NCBI GenBank assembly: GCA_963768165.1
Contig: CAVYHJ010000028.1
Location: 186,001-250,000 of the forward strand
Direction of reading: 5' to 3'
Length of the DNA stretch: 64,000 nucleotides
Source: CAVYHJ01 sp963768165 [NCBI: uncultured bacterium]
GTDB lineage: Bacteria; UBP4; UBA4092
Part shown: in pieces, positions 35,813 through 45,078 of the stretch
Position numbering within the stretch: the stretch's first letter is position 1
Layout of the letters: each line of letters starts with the position of its first letter
The notes under the pieces: generated by a model
Told to the model about the DNA's origin: nothing
The model's database searches: none
What the model saw: only the letters and a program-made list of their open reading frames with translations
Made by a program: the position numbers and the translations under genes

Positions 35813-36811
35813 ATGAAAACCTTAAAGATTAAAGAACTCCTATTAAAAAATCCTCTCATCCTTGCCCCGATGGCAGGACATACGGATTTGCCGTTCCGTA
35901 CTCTCTGCCGGAAATTCGGCGCGGCGCTCGCGTATACCGAAATGATTAGCGCCGCTGGCATGATTCATGGTAACAAAAAGACCATGGAAATGATGCGCTC
36001 ATCTGCGGAGGACAAACCCTTGGGGATTCAACTTTTTGGTTCTGACCCAAAAATACTGGCGCAAGCCGCTAAAATTGCCGCAAAAGAAGGAGCGGAAATT
36101 ATTGATTTGAATTGCGGATGCCCGGTCAAAAAGGTCACCAAGCAGGAAGCAGGTTCTGCTTTAATGAAAAATCCCGATAAATTGGCACGCATTGTATCAG
36201 CGATGTCGGAGGCGGTGGATATTCCCGTGACCGTCAAACTCCGCGCAGGACAAGACGAGGAACATATTAATGTATTTGAAATCGTGGAGAAATTGAAGTC
36301 CGCAGGATTAGCGGCAGTCACTGTGCATCCCCGCACGGTGGCCGACCCTTTTAAGAGCAAACCCAAATGGGAAATCTTAAAACAACTCAAAGAACAAATC
36401 GGTTTACCGGTTATCGGCAGTGGCGGGTTGGATGACGCCGATAAGGTTAAAGAAATGTTGGACACTACCTCGATTGACGGTGCCATGATCGCCCGCGGCG
36501 CTCTCGGTCATCCCTGGGTGTTTGATTTGGCGCAACGTAAGTTGGCTGGTGAATCCAATGTGCTAGAACCCTCCATCGAACAAAAAAAGGAAATCATGAA
36601 AGAACATCTCTCAGCTATGGTCAGTCTCTATGGCGAAACCCACAGCTGTCGTTTATTCCGTTCCCATGCCCAATATTATACCGAAGGCTGGCACCACGCC
36701 ACCCGCCTCCGCGCCCAACTCATGCAACTCACCACCTATGCGCAACTTGTAGAGATTCTCACAAAACACTCTGAGTCCGCACCCAGGGAATTATCTGGCG
36801 TCTCTGTCTAA
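35813..36811 (+). CDS. tRNA-dihydrouridine synthase (DusB-like)
   Basis: A 332-residue flavin TIM-barrel enzyme that reduces uridine to dihydrouridine in tRNA D-loops. It has LAPMAGHTDLPFRTLCRKFGA, TEMISA, the catalytic Cys motif NCGCPVKKV, and HPRT near the phosphate site. The helical C-terminal domain is present. The length is normal for DusB. It follows the FHA gene by 53 nt. Confidence 0.93.
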   Translation: MKTLKIKELLLKNPLILAPMAGHTDLPFRTLCRKFGAALAYTEMISAAGMIHGNKKTMEMMRSSAEDKPLGIQLFGSDPKILAQAAKIAAKEGAEIIDLNCGCPVKKVTKQEAGSALMKNPDKLARIVSAMSEAVDIPVTVKLRAGQDEEHINVFEIVEKLKSAGLAAVTVHPRTVADPFKSKPKWEILKQLKEQIGLPVIGSGGLDDADKVKEMLDTTSIDGAMIARGALGHPWVFDLAQRKLAGESNVLEPSIEQKKEIMKEHLSAMVSLYGETHSCRLFRSHAQYYTEGWHHATRLRAQLMQLTTYAQLVEILTKHSESAPRELSGVSV

Positions 36812-36903
36812 CCGATTAATTCATTACATTAATTTTATTAGAGTGTAACTCTTTTTAGACGTGGAATTTATCAAAGTCCCTGTATGGATCATGGGATAAG
36901 AAA

Positions 36904-39375
36904 TTAATCCTTTATTCTTCTTTTATTACGATAAATTTGTACTATCCCATATCCCAATAAAATCATACTAATTACTATGGATAACTCCGATATTTTCCTA
37001 CCCCAATAATACGATTCGGAGAGAAATTTCATTTCCAAAGTATAGGTCCCTTTCGGGAGATAAATCGCCCGGAAACAATGGTCAGCTCTGTAAATAGGGA
37101 TTTCCTTTCCATTGGCAAAGATTCGCCAGCCGGGATACCAGATTTCACTAAATAGGATAAAACCGTTTTGAAGCAGATTGACTTTCCAAATGGAATAATC
37201 CGAATAACGTTCGGAAAGAATGATACTATTCTCCAAAATTTCTGTAGTATTTTGGAGAAATACTTCTTCCGGGATTTCAGATGGTTTTTGTTCTAGAATC
37301 AGATAATTTTTCGGGCTAAATGCGGCTTGCCTCATTTCCTGAAACCGGTCGGATTTATCAGGAATCACTTTGGCTTTGGGGACAAAAAAGGCACGGGGAT
37401 AAAAATTTTGATTTTGATATAGTTTCACCCGTCCATCAAATACCGAAGAAAAAGTTTGGGGACTGGTAATCGGAACCATGGTACTAATATATTTCACATT
37501 GAGCAAACTCACCAGCGTGGGATTAAACGTATCTGAATTGGGAATATGTGCCATACCTCCCGGATCCTGGTCCGGCGGAACATTCTGGAGTAAATTCAGA
37601 TATTCGGAATAATGCCGGAGAACCGTGGGATCATATCCTCTCGTTTCAGGGATACCATGAATCATCAGGCGATTGGGACGATATTCAAACTGGTCAGTGG
37701 TATATTGCCAGGAAATGACATTGTCCAAAGTAATAATCCGGTACGGGTCTTTCTCCTTCTGCAAAAATTGAATAGCATCACTCCGTTGGAAATTCTTATA
37801 AAATTCTTTTTGGTTATCGGTTCCGATAAACCAAAACCCAAAATTCCATAATTCAATGAGAAGCAGGACGGGAAATAACATGTTCACCCAGGAATCGGAA
37901 ATTTTCTTTTTATAAGTAAAAAAGAGCAACCCGCCGCCGACCAGGTAAAATAACAGTCCTATACTGAATTGATGAAAAATCCCGGCATAAAGAACATTTT
38001 TTATGGCACCATAAGAAATCGTGTCATAGGCTTGCTGGAGTGACACGGAATAGTTTTTGACATACTCCCGAGTTTGCGACTCGTAAAGCCAATGAATAAT
38101 TTGATCCTGACCGATAAGAATATAGAGCCAGCCAAGAATTAATACGACACCAATAATGCTAATTTTCCAAATATATTTTTTGATTTGTAGAATATGGGTA
38201 TCTGTTTCCGAAAGGGCGTGGAATCCCCACCCTGCTAATAAAGCCAGACCGAATTGTACCATCATCATCCATCGTCCGGGACAGCGAAACATCCGTAATC
38301 CGGGAATGATATGGAAAAATAATGGATAAAGAGGATTGTTATTTCCTAACGCGAGAAAAAAGGAGACTCCAATTAATAAAAGAATATATTTGACCGTTCG
38401 GGACTTGTATTGCCAAGCGCCAAAACCTGCCAATAATAAACCTACGATACTGATATATCCGCAGATTTCGACATATCCCACCTGATCCAGCCAATAGGTG
38501 TCTCTCAAGGATGTACCATAAAAAAAGGGAGCAAAAAATATTAATAAATGACGAAATCCATAGGAAGAAAAGGTTGCAAAATTATAAGAAGCGCCTCCTG
38601 CCCGGCTGGCGGAATATTGGAACAATTCTCTGCTGGGTAATAATTGAATGGCGCTTAGTCCGAAAGCCAGCAGAACACTGATAATAAAATACAAAATCGG
38701 AGTAAAAGTTTGTTTTAAACCCGATTTTTCTTTCCATCTACAAAATGTGATAAACAGAGCGTAGAGGGATAGCATCAGCAGGGTGTAATAAGCAGGTTGT
38801 GGATGTCCTCCCAATATTTGACAAGCTAACGCAACCGCTAATAAAACCAGAAATTGGATTTTCTTACTCTGTAATAATTTATCAAAGAAATAGAAGATAA
38901 TTGGAATCCAAGGATAGGTCGTTAACAAAGTATAATTTCCAGATGAAAGACGAGTGATTAAGAAACCGCCAAAGGTAAAGATGATGGCACTAATTAGACT
39001 CCCAACCCGGTTAATCTGAAAATGGCGGGAGAGAATATACATAAATAATGCCGCCAGGAAAAAATGCAGGACAATGCTGACGCGAAACGCATCCCCTATG
39101 GGAATAAAAAAGAAAATATAATCCAGCGGATACCACATTCCCACTTGATAATTAGCGGCGAATGGGTTCCCTCCAAAGGTGTAGGGATTCCATAAAGGGA
39201 TTCTGTCTTTCCAAGTTTGGTCAACGAGATATTGTTTCCAGGGATAGAATTGATTGATAATATCCCCGCCGATAAAATAATCTCCCAGTAGTACCACTCG
39301 CCAGAAGAATATCAATACCAAAATCAACAGAAGGAGCACACACAAAACATCTTTCTTGATTTCAGTCGTGGACAT
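36904..39375 (-). CDS. YfhO-family membrane protein
   Basis: An 823-residue polytopic protein. The first 520 residues hold about 12 membrane helices, with GGDIINQFYPWKQYL and IPLWNPYTFGGNPFAANYQ in the first outer loop, the signature of YfhO-type GT-C proteins. About 250 extracytoplasmic residues follow (ending FSEIWYPGWRIFANGKEIP), then a last helix and basic tail. YfhO proteins glycosylate lipoteichoic acid in Gram-positives; the acceptor here is unknown. It converges on dus across 92 nt, where an AGAGTGTAACTCTTTTT hairpin could serve as a weak terminator. Confidence 0.85.
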   Translation of the reverse strand: MSTTEIKKDVLCVLLLLILVLIFFWRVVLLGDYFIGGDIINQFYPWKQYLVDQTWKDRIPLWNPYTFGGNPFAANYQVGMWYPLDYIFFFIPIGDAFRVSIVLHFFLAALFMYILSRHFQINRVGSLISAIIFTFGGFLITRLSSGNYTLLTTYPWIPIIFYFFDKLLQSKKIQFLVLLAVALACQILGGHPQPAYYTLLMLSLYALFITFCRWKEKSGLKQTFTPILYFIISVLLAFGLSAIQLLPSRELFQYSASRAGGASYNFATFSSYGFRHLLIFFAPFFYGTSLRDTYWLDQVGYVEICGYISIVGLLLAGFGAWQYKSRTVKYILLLIGVSFFLALGNNNPLYPLFFHIIPGLRMFRCPGRWMMMVQFGLALLAGWGFHALSETDTHILQIKKYIWKISIIGVVLILGWLYILIGQDQIIHWLYESQTREYVKNYSVSLQQAYDTISYGAIKNVLYAGIFHQFSIGLLFYLVGGGLLFFTYKKKISDSWVNMLFPVLLLIELWNFGFWFIGTDNQKEFYKNFQRSDAIQFLQKEKDPYRIITLDNVISWQYTTDQFEYRPNRLMIHGIPETRGYDPTVLRHYSEYLNLLQNVPPDQDPGGMAHIPNSDTFNPTLVSLLNVKYISTMVPITSPQTFSSVFDGRVKLYQNQNFYPRAFFVPKAKVIPDKSDRFQEMRQAAFSPKNYLILEQKPSEIPEEVFLQNTTEILENSIILSERYSDYSIWKVNLLQNGFILFSEIWYPGWRIFANGKEIPIYRADHCFRAIYLPKGTYTLEMKFLSESYYWGRKISELSIVISMILLGYGIVQIYRNKRRIKD

Positions 39376-39613
39376 AATCAGATTGCCATTTTAAGGAATA
39401 ATAGGATGATTGTCAAAAGTGGATTGGATTAGATATTCAAGGAAACATCGAAATAAACTCTAAGAACACTCAATTTTTCGATGTTACCTTGTTCATTTAA
39501 TCTTTTTTAGGGGGAAATAAATCCCTGTCGATTTCTTTTGGTTTTTGGGGTTTTAGTCTCCCAGGGTTAAAACCTAGGCTATTATCAATACTCCAAAAGA
39601 GAGGGAGATGCAC

Positions 39614-39739
39614 AAGGAAATAAATGTAGGGGTGCCTCTGTGAGTCGTCCATGTTTCGCAGGAAAGACGATTAGGGAAAATGAATGACAATGAGAGGAAC
39701 ACTTCCCGGATGACTCACAGAATTACTCTTATTTTCCTT
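39614..39739. repeat. Interrupted inverted repeat in a 694-nt spacer
   Basis: CTGTGAGTCGTCC (39638-39650) pairs with GGATGACTCACAG (39708-39720) at 12 of 13 positions, and AAGGAAA (39614-39620) with TTTCCTT (39733-39739). It could be a folded RNA or a MITE remnant. The spacer 39376-40069 has no gene I can support. Confidence 0.5.
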
Positions 39740-39755
39740 TTACATCCTTCAAAAT

Positions 39756-39781
39756 AATTCTTCGCCAAATGGCGAAGAATT
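39756..39781. repeat. Strong 11-bp hairpin, AAAT loop
   Basis: AATTCTTCGCC-AAAT-GGCGAAGAATT. A similar smaller hairpin with the same AAAT loop (TTCTCC/GGAGAA) follows at 39816-39831. Confidence 0.65.
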
Positions 39782-39881
39782 CTAAAATGATTGATATTAT
39801 TGGAGATAAAAAACCTTCTCCAAATGGAGAAAGTTTTCCCAACATTCTTAGGAAATGGCAGGCAGGTCATATTGGCATTGT

Positions 39882-39907
39882 AATGAACGAGACTGATCTC
39901 GTTCATT
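39882..39907. repeat. 11-bp hairpin, CTGA loop
   Basis: AATGAACGAGA-CTGA-TCTCGTTCATT, perfect. No T-run follows, so it is not a standard terminator. Confidence 0.65.
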
Positions 39908-39987
39908 CCAAGAAGCGGAATTGAAAAAAGGAATTTCGGTTAAACGACAGTTTAAGTTAATAAGGAGGCATATCGGGAATTAAAAAT

Positions 39988-40022
39988 AGTTCCTAGTTTC
40001 TAGTTTCAAGTCCCAAGTAATA
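39988..40022 (+). repeat. AGTTTCN heptamer array, 5 units
   Basis: AGTTCCT, AGTTTCT, AGTTTCA, AGTCCCA, AGTAATA. Same unit and count as at 953 and 41525. Confidence 0.7.
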
Positions 40023-40038
40023 AGGAAATAGGATAAAA

Positions 40039-40055
40039 GCGGGTCACAGACCCGC
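40039..40055. repeat. GC-rich hairpin GCGGGTC-ACA-GACCCGC
   Basis: A 7-bp stem with 3-nt loop, 15 nt before the end of the convergent-side DUF4143 gene. It could act as that gene's transcription terminator in minus orientation, though the run after the stem is not clearly T-rich. Confidence 0.45.
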
Positions 40056-40069
40056 GCCTACATAGTATT

Positions 40070-41230
40070 TTAGATATTTTTAAGTCTATTGACCAATTCA
40101 GATAAATTGACGCATTGAAGTTGAATATCATCATAGTGTTTGCTATAGGGTCGGTCAACATCCGGTGCTACAAGAAAATTCTCGCCTTGGGGATATTGAT
40201 GCCGAAAGGCTTTGACTCCGGCAGGGTCAAATTGTCCTGCCGACCATTTACATTCGATAGTAATGGGTTGATGCCCGCGTTTCAACCAAATAAAATCAAT
40301 TTCGTGTCCCCGTTTATCCCGCCAATAGTTAATTTTCCGAGTTTGCAATTGTGCCTGGAGTTCATTTAAGACGTAATGTTCCCAGAGGTAACCTAAATCT
40401 TCCTTTCGCAAGGTATCCCATCCCCGGTGGTAACAAATAAATCCGGTATCCAATCCATAGACTTTCGGCGCGGAGACAATTTCCGTCACTTTATGAGAAC
40501 TAAATGGACGAATCACATGCACCACAAAGGTGGATTCCAATATTTGCAAATAATTAGATATGGTGGATCGGCTGACTTCACAAGGGGCCGCATAGCGAGT
40601 CGCTTCAAAAATCCCGCCACTACCCGCCATAATTAATTCAAAAAACTTTTGGAATGGATATTTTCGTTCAATACGAAATAATTCCTGAATATCTTTTGCC
40701 CAAAAGGCATCCATCCATTCCTGATATTCCTTTTCGGGGATTTGGTTTTCTAGAAAAAAAGGGGGGAGTCCTCCATGTAAAAACCGATGGGGTAATGACG
40801 TGTTCCCAAAATCTTCCAAATCATTGGACATGAGGGGTGTTAACCACAACTCAAATTTTCGACCTGTTAATGTGTCCTTAAATTTTCTCGTGGCTCCCAG
40901 AGTGGAAGAACCGGTGGCTAGAATATGAATATCTTTATAATGGTCCGCGGAGATTTTTAATAATTCCGAGGGATTTTCCAAGCGGTGGATTTCATCCAAA
41001 ACAATTCTCTTTCCTTTTAATCCCTCGAGAAACGATTGTGAATCTTCCATCATTCTGCGAACACGGGGTAATTCACAATCAAAATATTCTATCTCTTGTA
41101 AACTCCGGGTAAGGTACGTTTTCCCGATCCGGCGTACGCCCGATAGCCAAACAACTGACCGTTTTTCCCAACCCTCTTCTATCCTTTTTATCCAATATTC
41201 ACGTTGTACCATATACCGATATATTAGCAT
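40070..41230 (-). CDS. AAA-family ATPase with DUF4143 domain
   Basis: A 386-residue protein. Walker A is SGVRRIGKTYL (about residues 30-40) and Walker B RIVLDEIHR. The middle has LMAGSGGIFEATRYA and a winged-helix region; the C-terminus is a PD-(D/E)XK nuclease-like DUF4143 part with EIDFIW and ITIECKW. These solitary ATPases are widespread and often move between genomes; the function is unknown. Start: ATG 41230 or ATG 41212 (MVQREYW); neither has a ribosome site. Confidence 0.88.
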   Translation of the reverse strand: MLIYRYMVQREYWIKRIEEGWEKRSVVWLSGVRRIGKTYLTRSLQEIEYFDCELPRVRRMMEDSQSFLEGLKGKRIVLDEIHRLENPSELLKISADHYKDIHILATGSSTLGATRKFKDTLTGRKFELWLTPLMSNDLEDFGNTSLPHRFLHGGLPPFFLENQIPEKEYQEWMDAFWAKDIQELFRIERKYPFQKFFELIMAGSGGIFEATRYAAPCEVSRSTISNYLQILESTFVVHVIRPFSSHKVTEIVSAPKVYGLDTGFICYHRGWDTLRKEDLGYLWEHYVLNELQAQLQTRKINYWRDKRGHEIDFIWLKRGHQPITIECKWSAGQFDPAGVKAFRHQYPQGENFLVAPDVDRPYSKHYDDIQLQCVNLSELVNRLKNI

Positions 41231-41302
41231 ATAGTAGCACTAAAAGATACAACTCTATCATTTAGGTATGGCACATAAGAGTTAAAAATGAAAATCTGAA
41301 AG

Positions 41303-41319
41303 TATGCCAAAATGGCATA
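41303..41319. repeat. Hairpin TATGCCA-AAA-TGGCATA in a 384-nt spacer
   Basis: A perfect 7-bp stem about 75 nt upstream of the DUF4143 start. The spacer 41231-41614 also holds the heptamer array at 41525; no gene is seen. Confidence 0.4.
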
Positions 41320-41524
41320 GTTAAATTTGCGATTTAAGGGGGTTAATTTATCTAAAAAATGGGTATGAGTTGTCTCCGTACTGTCCCTAATTAACGCCGT
41401 ACTAACTCCCATTAAAGAAAAGTGAGGAATCGGTGCGGGGCAAGATTGGATACTCTTTTGGATGAGATTATTCTATATACGTGAACGTAAGTGGATTGGC
41501 GGAAGTTTTAAAAGAGAAAGGGAT

Positions 41525-41559
41525 AGTTTCAAGTTTCTAGTTCCTGGTTTCAAGTTTAA
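41525..41559 (+). repeat. AGTTTCN heptamer array, 5 units
   Basis: AGTTTCA, AGTTTCT, AGTTCCT, GGTTTCA, AGTTTAA. Confidence 0.75.
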
Positions 41560-41614
41560 AGATGAAAAAAGATAAATGAAAAAACAATCTTGTATAAGCG
41601 GCTGTCAGCCGGTC

Positions 41615-43222
41615 TTAGTTGGAAGATGCTTTTTGAGACAAGCGGCTTTGGGCATACTCCGTGAATGGCCCTTTAGGATCAATCTGAAGGTAGCGGTTCC
41701 ATGCCATAGTTTCTTGAGCCGTATTTCCAAGGTCATGATACAGCCAGGCTTGTTCCGCGTACACCAAACTGGATAAGGAAGACGATGGATTTATTTTGCT
41801 GATTTCGTTTTGCGCCGCATGAAGATTATTTTCCCGGCGGGCAATTTCCGCCAATCCCCCATACACCTCCGGATTACAAATTTCACAGGTATCCGCACCC
41901 AGTTGAATCGCCCGTTGATACGCCTGTTGCGCGGATGGTAGATTCCCTCCCAATAAATACGCATCGCCCAACGTCACCCAATTGGCATGTTCGTCCGGCT
42001 GTTTTTCAATTTGCTTGTGCAACATATTCTCCGCCTCTGAATACTGTTTTAACTCAACCAGACATTGCGCCCATTGTAAACGAGAAACGGCGTCTTCGGG
42101 ATTCTGTTGAAGCGCATGGACATACGCCACTGTCGCCAGTGCGTAATCCCCCATTGCACGATACGTCCTGCCAACACCGTAATACGAACTGGAACTTTCC
42201 GGGTTCAGGGATGCCGCCAGTCGATACGTCTCCAACGCCTCCGCATATTGCTGTTTATGATAGAACTGGTTTGCACGGGTGATGTATTCAATATACGCTT
42301 TCAGCCGTTCGTTCAAGGATAATTTCGCAAGAAGTTCCATTTGCTTTTTCCATTCGATAAACTGCCGGGTATCCACCCGTGTAGGTGCAGTGGGTACTAT
42401 ACCGGGTTGGGCATTGGACTCAAATCCTTCTTCCAGAACGACTTTTCCTTTGGAGTTCTCAAAATAAACCGCATCTTGAATACAACTTACTTCCGTTCTC
42501 TGAGACGAATCTACCGCCACCTGAAATTCCGTCCCGTGGACTTCTATCATTCCCGCCAGTGTCCCCACGCGAAAAGAATTGTGTAAATGGCTTACTGAGA
42601 CATACGCTTCCCCTTTCTCCAGGATAAAAGCGGATGATGAATTCCCCACAATTATTGCCTGTGAAGAGGGATGCAACCAGCATTGCGCGGCGTTCCCCAT
42701 TTTTAATGAGAATTGGGAATAATCATCCGTTTTGATTTGATCCCCGGGTTTCAGTTCCCCGGTTGGCATTTTCACCCATTGCGAAGTACCGTAAGAGCGA
42801 ACCCAGACCCCCTTCCCCAGCGATTGCGCCACTTGGATTGGAGTCAAATGGTAAGGGGCATGATAAAACCAAATCAGACTGTTTACTACAATAATAGCTA
42901 CGATTGCCGTAACCCAGACCCATCGCGAATTCTGGAAGGGTCTAAAAACATCTTTCTCTTCAATTTGCACCTCGGGTTCCGGTTGTGTTTCTGTATACGG
43001 TGTGAATTCCATCACCTGCGAGGTCATTCGTTCCGCAGCTTGATTTAAAAATTCTCCCGCTTCGGTTATTTTTTGATTGAATAACTTTTCCTTTTCCAGC
43101 AGTTCACGGCACTCGGCGCATTTTGCAAAATGACTCTCCAGTACTTTTCTCTTTTCCTGAGAAAGTCCTCCCGCCAAATAATCATCAATCAGTCGTTGCC
43201 GCCGTAAATGGATAAATATCAT
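41615..43222 (-). CDS. Anti-sigma factor with zinc finger, FecR and TPR domains
   Basis: A 535-residue protein. Residues about 10-50 form a zf-HC2 anti-sigma zinc finger (SHFAKCAECREL). One membrane helix (WVWVTAIVAIIVVNSLIWF) lies near residues 100-120. A FecR-type beta domain follows (about 135-270, with GEAYVSV and GMIEVHGTEFQV). The rest is TPR repeats (about 300-530; ALETYRLAASLNPES, TLGDAYLLGG). It probably binds the ECF sigma factor at the membrane and releases it on an outside signal. It overlaps the sigma gene by 4 nt. Confidence 0.85.
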   Translation of the reverse strand: MIFIHLRRQRLIDDYLAGGLSQEKRKVLESHFAKCAECRELLEKEKLFNQKITEAGEFLNQAAERMTSQVMEFTPYTETQPEPEVQIEEKDVFRPFQNSRWVWVTAIVAIIVVNSLIWFYHAPYHLTPIQVAQSLGKGVWVRSYGTSQWVKMPTGELKPGDQIKTDDYSQFSLKMGNAAQCWLHPSSQAIIVGNSSSAFILEKGEAYVSVSHLHNSFRVGTLAGMIEVHGTEFQVAVDSSQRTEVSCIQDAVYFENSKGKVVLEEGFESNAQPGIVPTAPTRVDTRQFIEWKKQMELLAKLSLNERLKAYIEYITRANQFYHKQQYAEALETYRLAASLNPESSSSYYGVGRTYRAMGDYALATVAYVHALQQNPEDAVSRLQWAQCLVELKQYSEAENMLHKQIEKQPDEHANWVTLGDAYLLGGNLPSAQQAYQRAIQLGADTCEICNPEVYGGLAEIARRENNLHAAQNEISKINPSSSLSSLVYAEQAWLYHDLGNTAQETMAWNRYLQIDPKGPFTEYAQSRLSQKASSN

Positions 43223-43842
43223 ATTTCCTCTTGTAATATTTCTTTCAGCATTTTCTTTGCCCGGTGAAGAGTCACATAAACCCCTGAAAGGGACAATTTT
43301 AGTCGTTTGGCAATTTCATAACTTGCTAATTCATCGAAAAAATACAGTACGGCGACCTCTCGATATCCTTTCGGAAGCCGGGATACGGCTTTCAAAATCA
43401 ACTCATGCTGCGGGTTGACCGCTTTCGAAATCTTCTCCTGGATATATTGTTCTTTAGAATACCCGGTCATCGCATAGGCTTCCTTTCTTGTATCACGACA
43501 CTCCTCCATGCATTTCCGCCGTATGATGGTATATGCCCAAGAACCGAATTTTTCCCGGTCTTGCAAATTCCGTAAAGACTTGTATATTTCTATCCATCCT
43601 TCCTGTACGATATCTTCCGCTTTTCCGACGTCATGTACATATTCCAACGCCAATGCAAAGAAAATTCTATAATACGCCTTTACCAATTCCGCAAATGCGG
43701 TATTGTCACCTTTCAGGGTTCTTGTTACCAAATCCCTGTCCAATAAGGTATGCTCTGGTCTCCTTTTTTCGTTTTCTTCTACCATAACAGTGGGATCTCG
43801 AAACCAATTCCTTACAAAATTTTTTAATTCCTTATTTATCAA
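43219..43842 (-). CDS. ECF RNA polymerase sigma factor
   Basis: A 207-residue sigma factor. Region 2 (AFAELVKAYYRIFF to KAEDIVQEGWIEIYKSL) and region 4 (LPKGYREVAVLYFFDELASYEIAKRL, helix-turn-helix) are clear; there is no region 1.1 or 3. It directs transcription of a small regulon together with the anti-sigma gene that overlaps its stop. An extra N-terminal 40 residues precede region 2; Met20 is an alternative start. Confidence 0.93.
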   Translation of the reverse strand: MINKELKNFVRNWFRDPTVMVEENEKRRPEHTLLDRDLVTRTLKGDNTAFAELVKAYYRIFFALALEYVHDVGKAEDIVQEGWIEIYKSLRNLQDREKFGSWAYTIIRRKCMEECRDTRKEAYAMTGYSKEQYIQEKISKAVNPQHELILKAVSRLPKGYREVAVLYFFDELASYEIAKRLKLSLSGVYVTLHRAKKMLKEILQEEI

Positions 43843-43864
43843 TCATCTATAAACCCATGAATAA

Positions 43865-43954
43865 AGTCCCAAGTCTCATGTCACATGTTAACCTGAACTC
43901 AATACTCGAAACTGGAAATTCGAACTCAAAACTGGGAACTAGAAACTAGAAACT
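43865..43954 (-). repeat. Long head-to-head heptamer array
   Basis: 43894-43954 reads, on the minus strand, as about nine units of AGTTTCN (one unit of six bases). 43865-43892 reads on the plus strand as four looser units (AGTCCCA, AGTCTCA, TGTCACA, TGTTAAC). The two arrays point at each other between two minus-strand genes. Confidence 0.7.
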
Positions 43955-43971
43955 GTTTATCCTAACACCTA

Positions 43972-45069
43972 TTATTTTTCTTCCAAAGGATACAACCCAT
44001 CCAGATAAAAATGACTCGGCGCCCCATTCTTTATAATCACCTGTCCAAAATTATACGGTTGAGTGGCAATATACACGGCTTGATATATTTCATTATCACC
44101 ATTGACTAGACGATTGATCCTCGATATGGCCCCAAACTCTTTAAAATCCATACCCTCAACTTTATCACTACCAAAACTTGCTACATAGACAACCGAATTC
44201 TTGTTCTCTCCCTGAAAAAAGACATGTACCCGTTGGCCTACCAGCTTTCCCGGATGAACCGAATGTGTCAAGATTATACCCGGGCGGGTACCCATGGTCA
44301 TTTTTAGACCTTGTACCGTGGTACCGCTAAATGAAATATTTAGTTTGCCTGAAGAAATATTGTAATTTTCCACCCCCTCTGTCTTAAGTGGTTTCTCATA
44401 TTGCCAGTAATCATTTACATTTTTCGATGTATTAAAATTGGCCCCGCTATAATTGATATCTACCATTTCCGGCATCAGTGTTTCCGATACTTCCACCGAA
44501 TCAATATAGACTGCCGCGGGAAACTTATTCTCATTGCGGATGACAAATTGACAATACATACTAGTCTCCCCGCCGACCGAATTCATATACGACTCCAACG
44601 TCACCCATGACGAGGGAACCTGCGTGATACCGTTTCCCGTGAGATCCGTCGGACCCGGCGGTATTCCGTTGTACAGGTATCCTATAAAAGAAACCAGATT
44701 ACCCGGACCCTCCTCGCTCCTTATTCGGACCCGTATCCGGTACCATTGGGTACTGGACGAACTCATCCAATCCGGTTTTAACAAAGTTATTTTGATTCCC
44801 TGATTGGCATTGGTAAATTGTACTTTGATGATTCCCGATGACCCATCATAATTGGATAACCAATTCACCGCCGGTTGTCCCGTGGTCTGCGGCAAATTCT
44901 CATAAGTCCACCGGGACGTATCCGAAGCAGCCAGAAAATCCCATCTCCCTATGACCAAATCCGTTTCCGGGTCTGGGTTCGTGCAAATTGGTTTGCTTTC
45001 TGAATACACGCCCCAACACAGGATAACCGGTATAAGAATAGTTTGGAAAACTTTCCTTAACATTTTCAC
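43972..45069 (-). CDS. Secreted jelly-roll domain protein
   Basis: A 365-residue exported protein with an N-terminal signal (ILIPVILCWGVYS). It contains two beta-sandwich domains of about 165 residues. The first ends in AAVYIDSVEVSE and the second in SHFYLDGLYPLEE, the closing strand of carbohydrate-binding-module-like folds. The sequence around WYRIRVRIRSE resembles WYTFRMRLVAD in the C-terminal half of the large protein at 59654. It follows the PMT-like gene by 9 nt. Binding of a surface glycan is plausible, not shown. Confidence 0.7.
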   Translation of the reverse strand: MKMLRKVFQTILIPVILCWGVYSESKPICTNPDPETDLVIGRWDFLAASDTSRWTYENLPQTTGQPAVNWLSNYDGSSGIIKVQFTNANQGIKITLLKPDWMSSSSTQWYRIRVRIRSEEGPGNLVSFIGYLYNGIPPGPTDLTGNGITQVPSSWVTLESYMNSVGGETSMYCQFVIRNENKFPAAVYIDSVEVSETLMPEMVDINYSGANFNTSKNVNDYWQYEKPLKTEGVENYNISSGKLNISFSGTTVQGLKMTMGTRPGIILTHSVHPGKLVGQRVHVFFQGENKNSVVYVASFGSDKVEGMDFKEFGAISRINRLVNGDNEIYQAVYIATQPYNFGQVIIKNGAPSHFYLDGLYPLEEK

Positions 45070-45078
45070 TTTTTCTCT

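Noticed and set aside
36028-36486. 152-codon minus-strand frame within dus
   Set aside because: Lies opposite the catalytic Cys region of the dihydrouridine synthase; shadow frame.
39376-40069. An insertion sequence
   Set aside because: Inverted repeats are imperfect and there is no transposase frame between them; only a MITE-like or RNA origin remains possible.
43894-43954. Heptamer arrays as a CRISPR
   Set aside because: The units are 7 nt and tandem without spacers; no cas genes are present.
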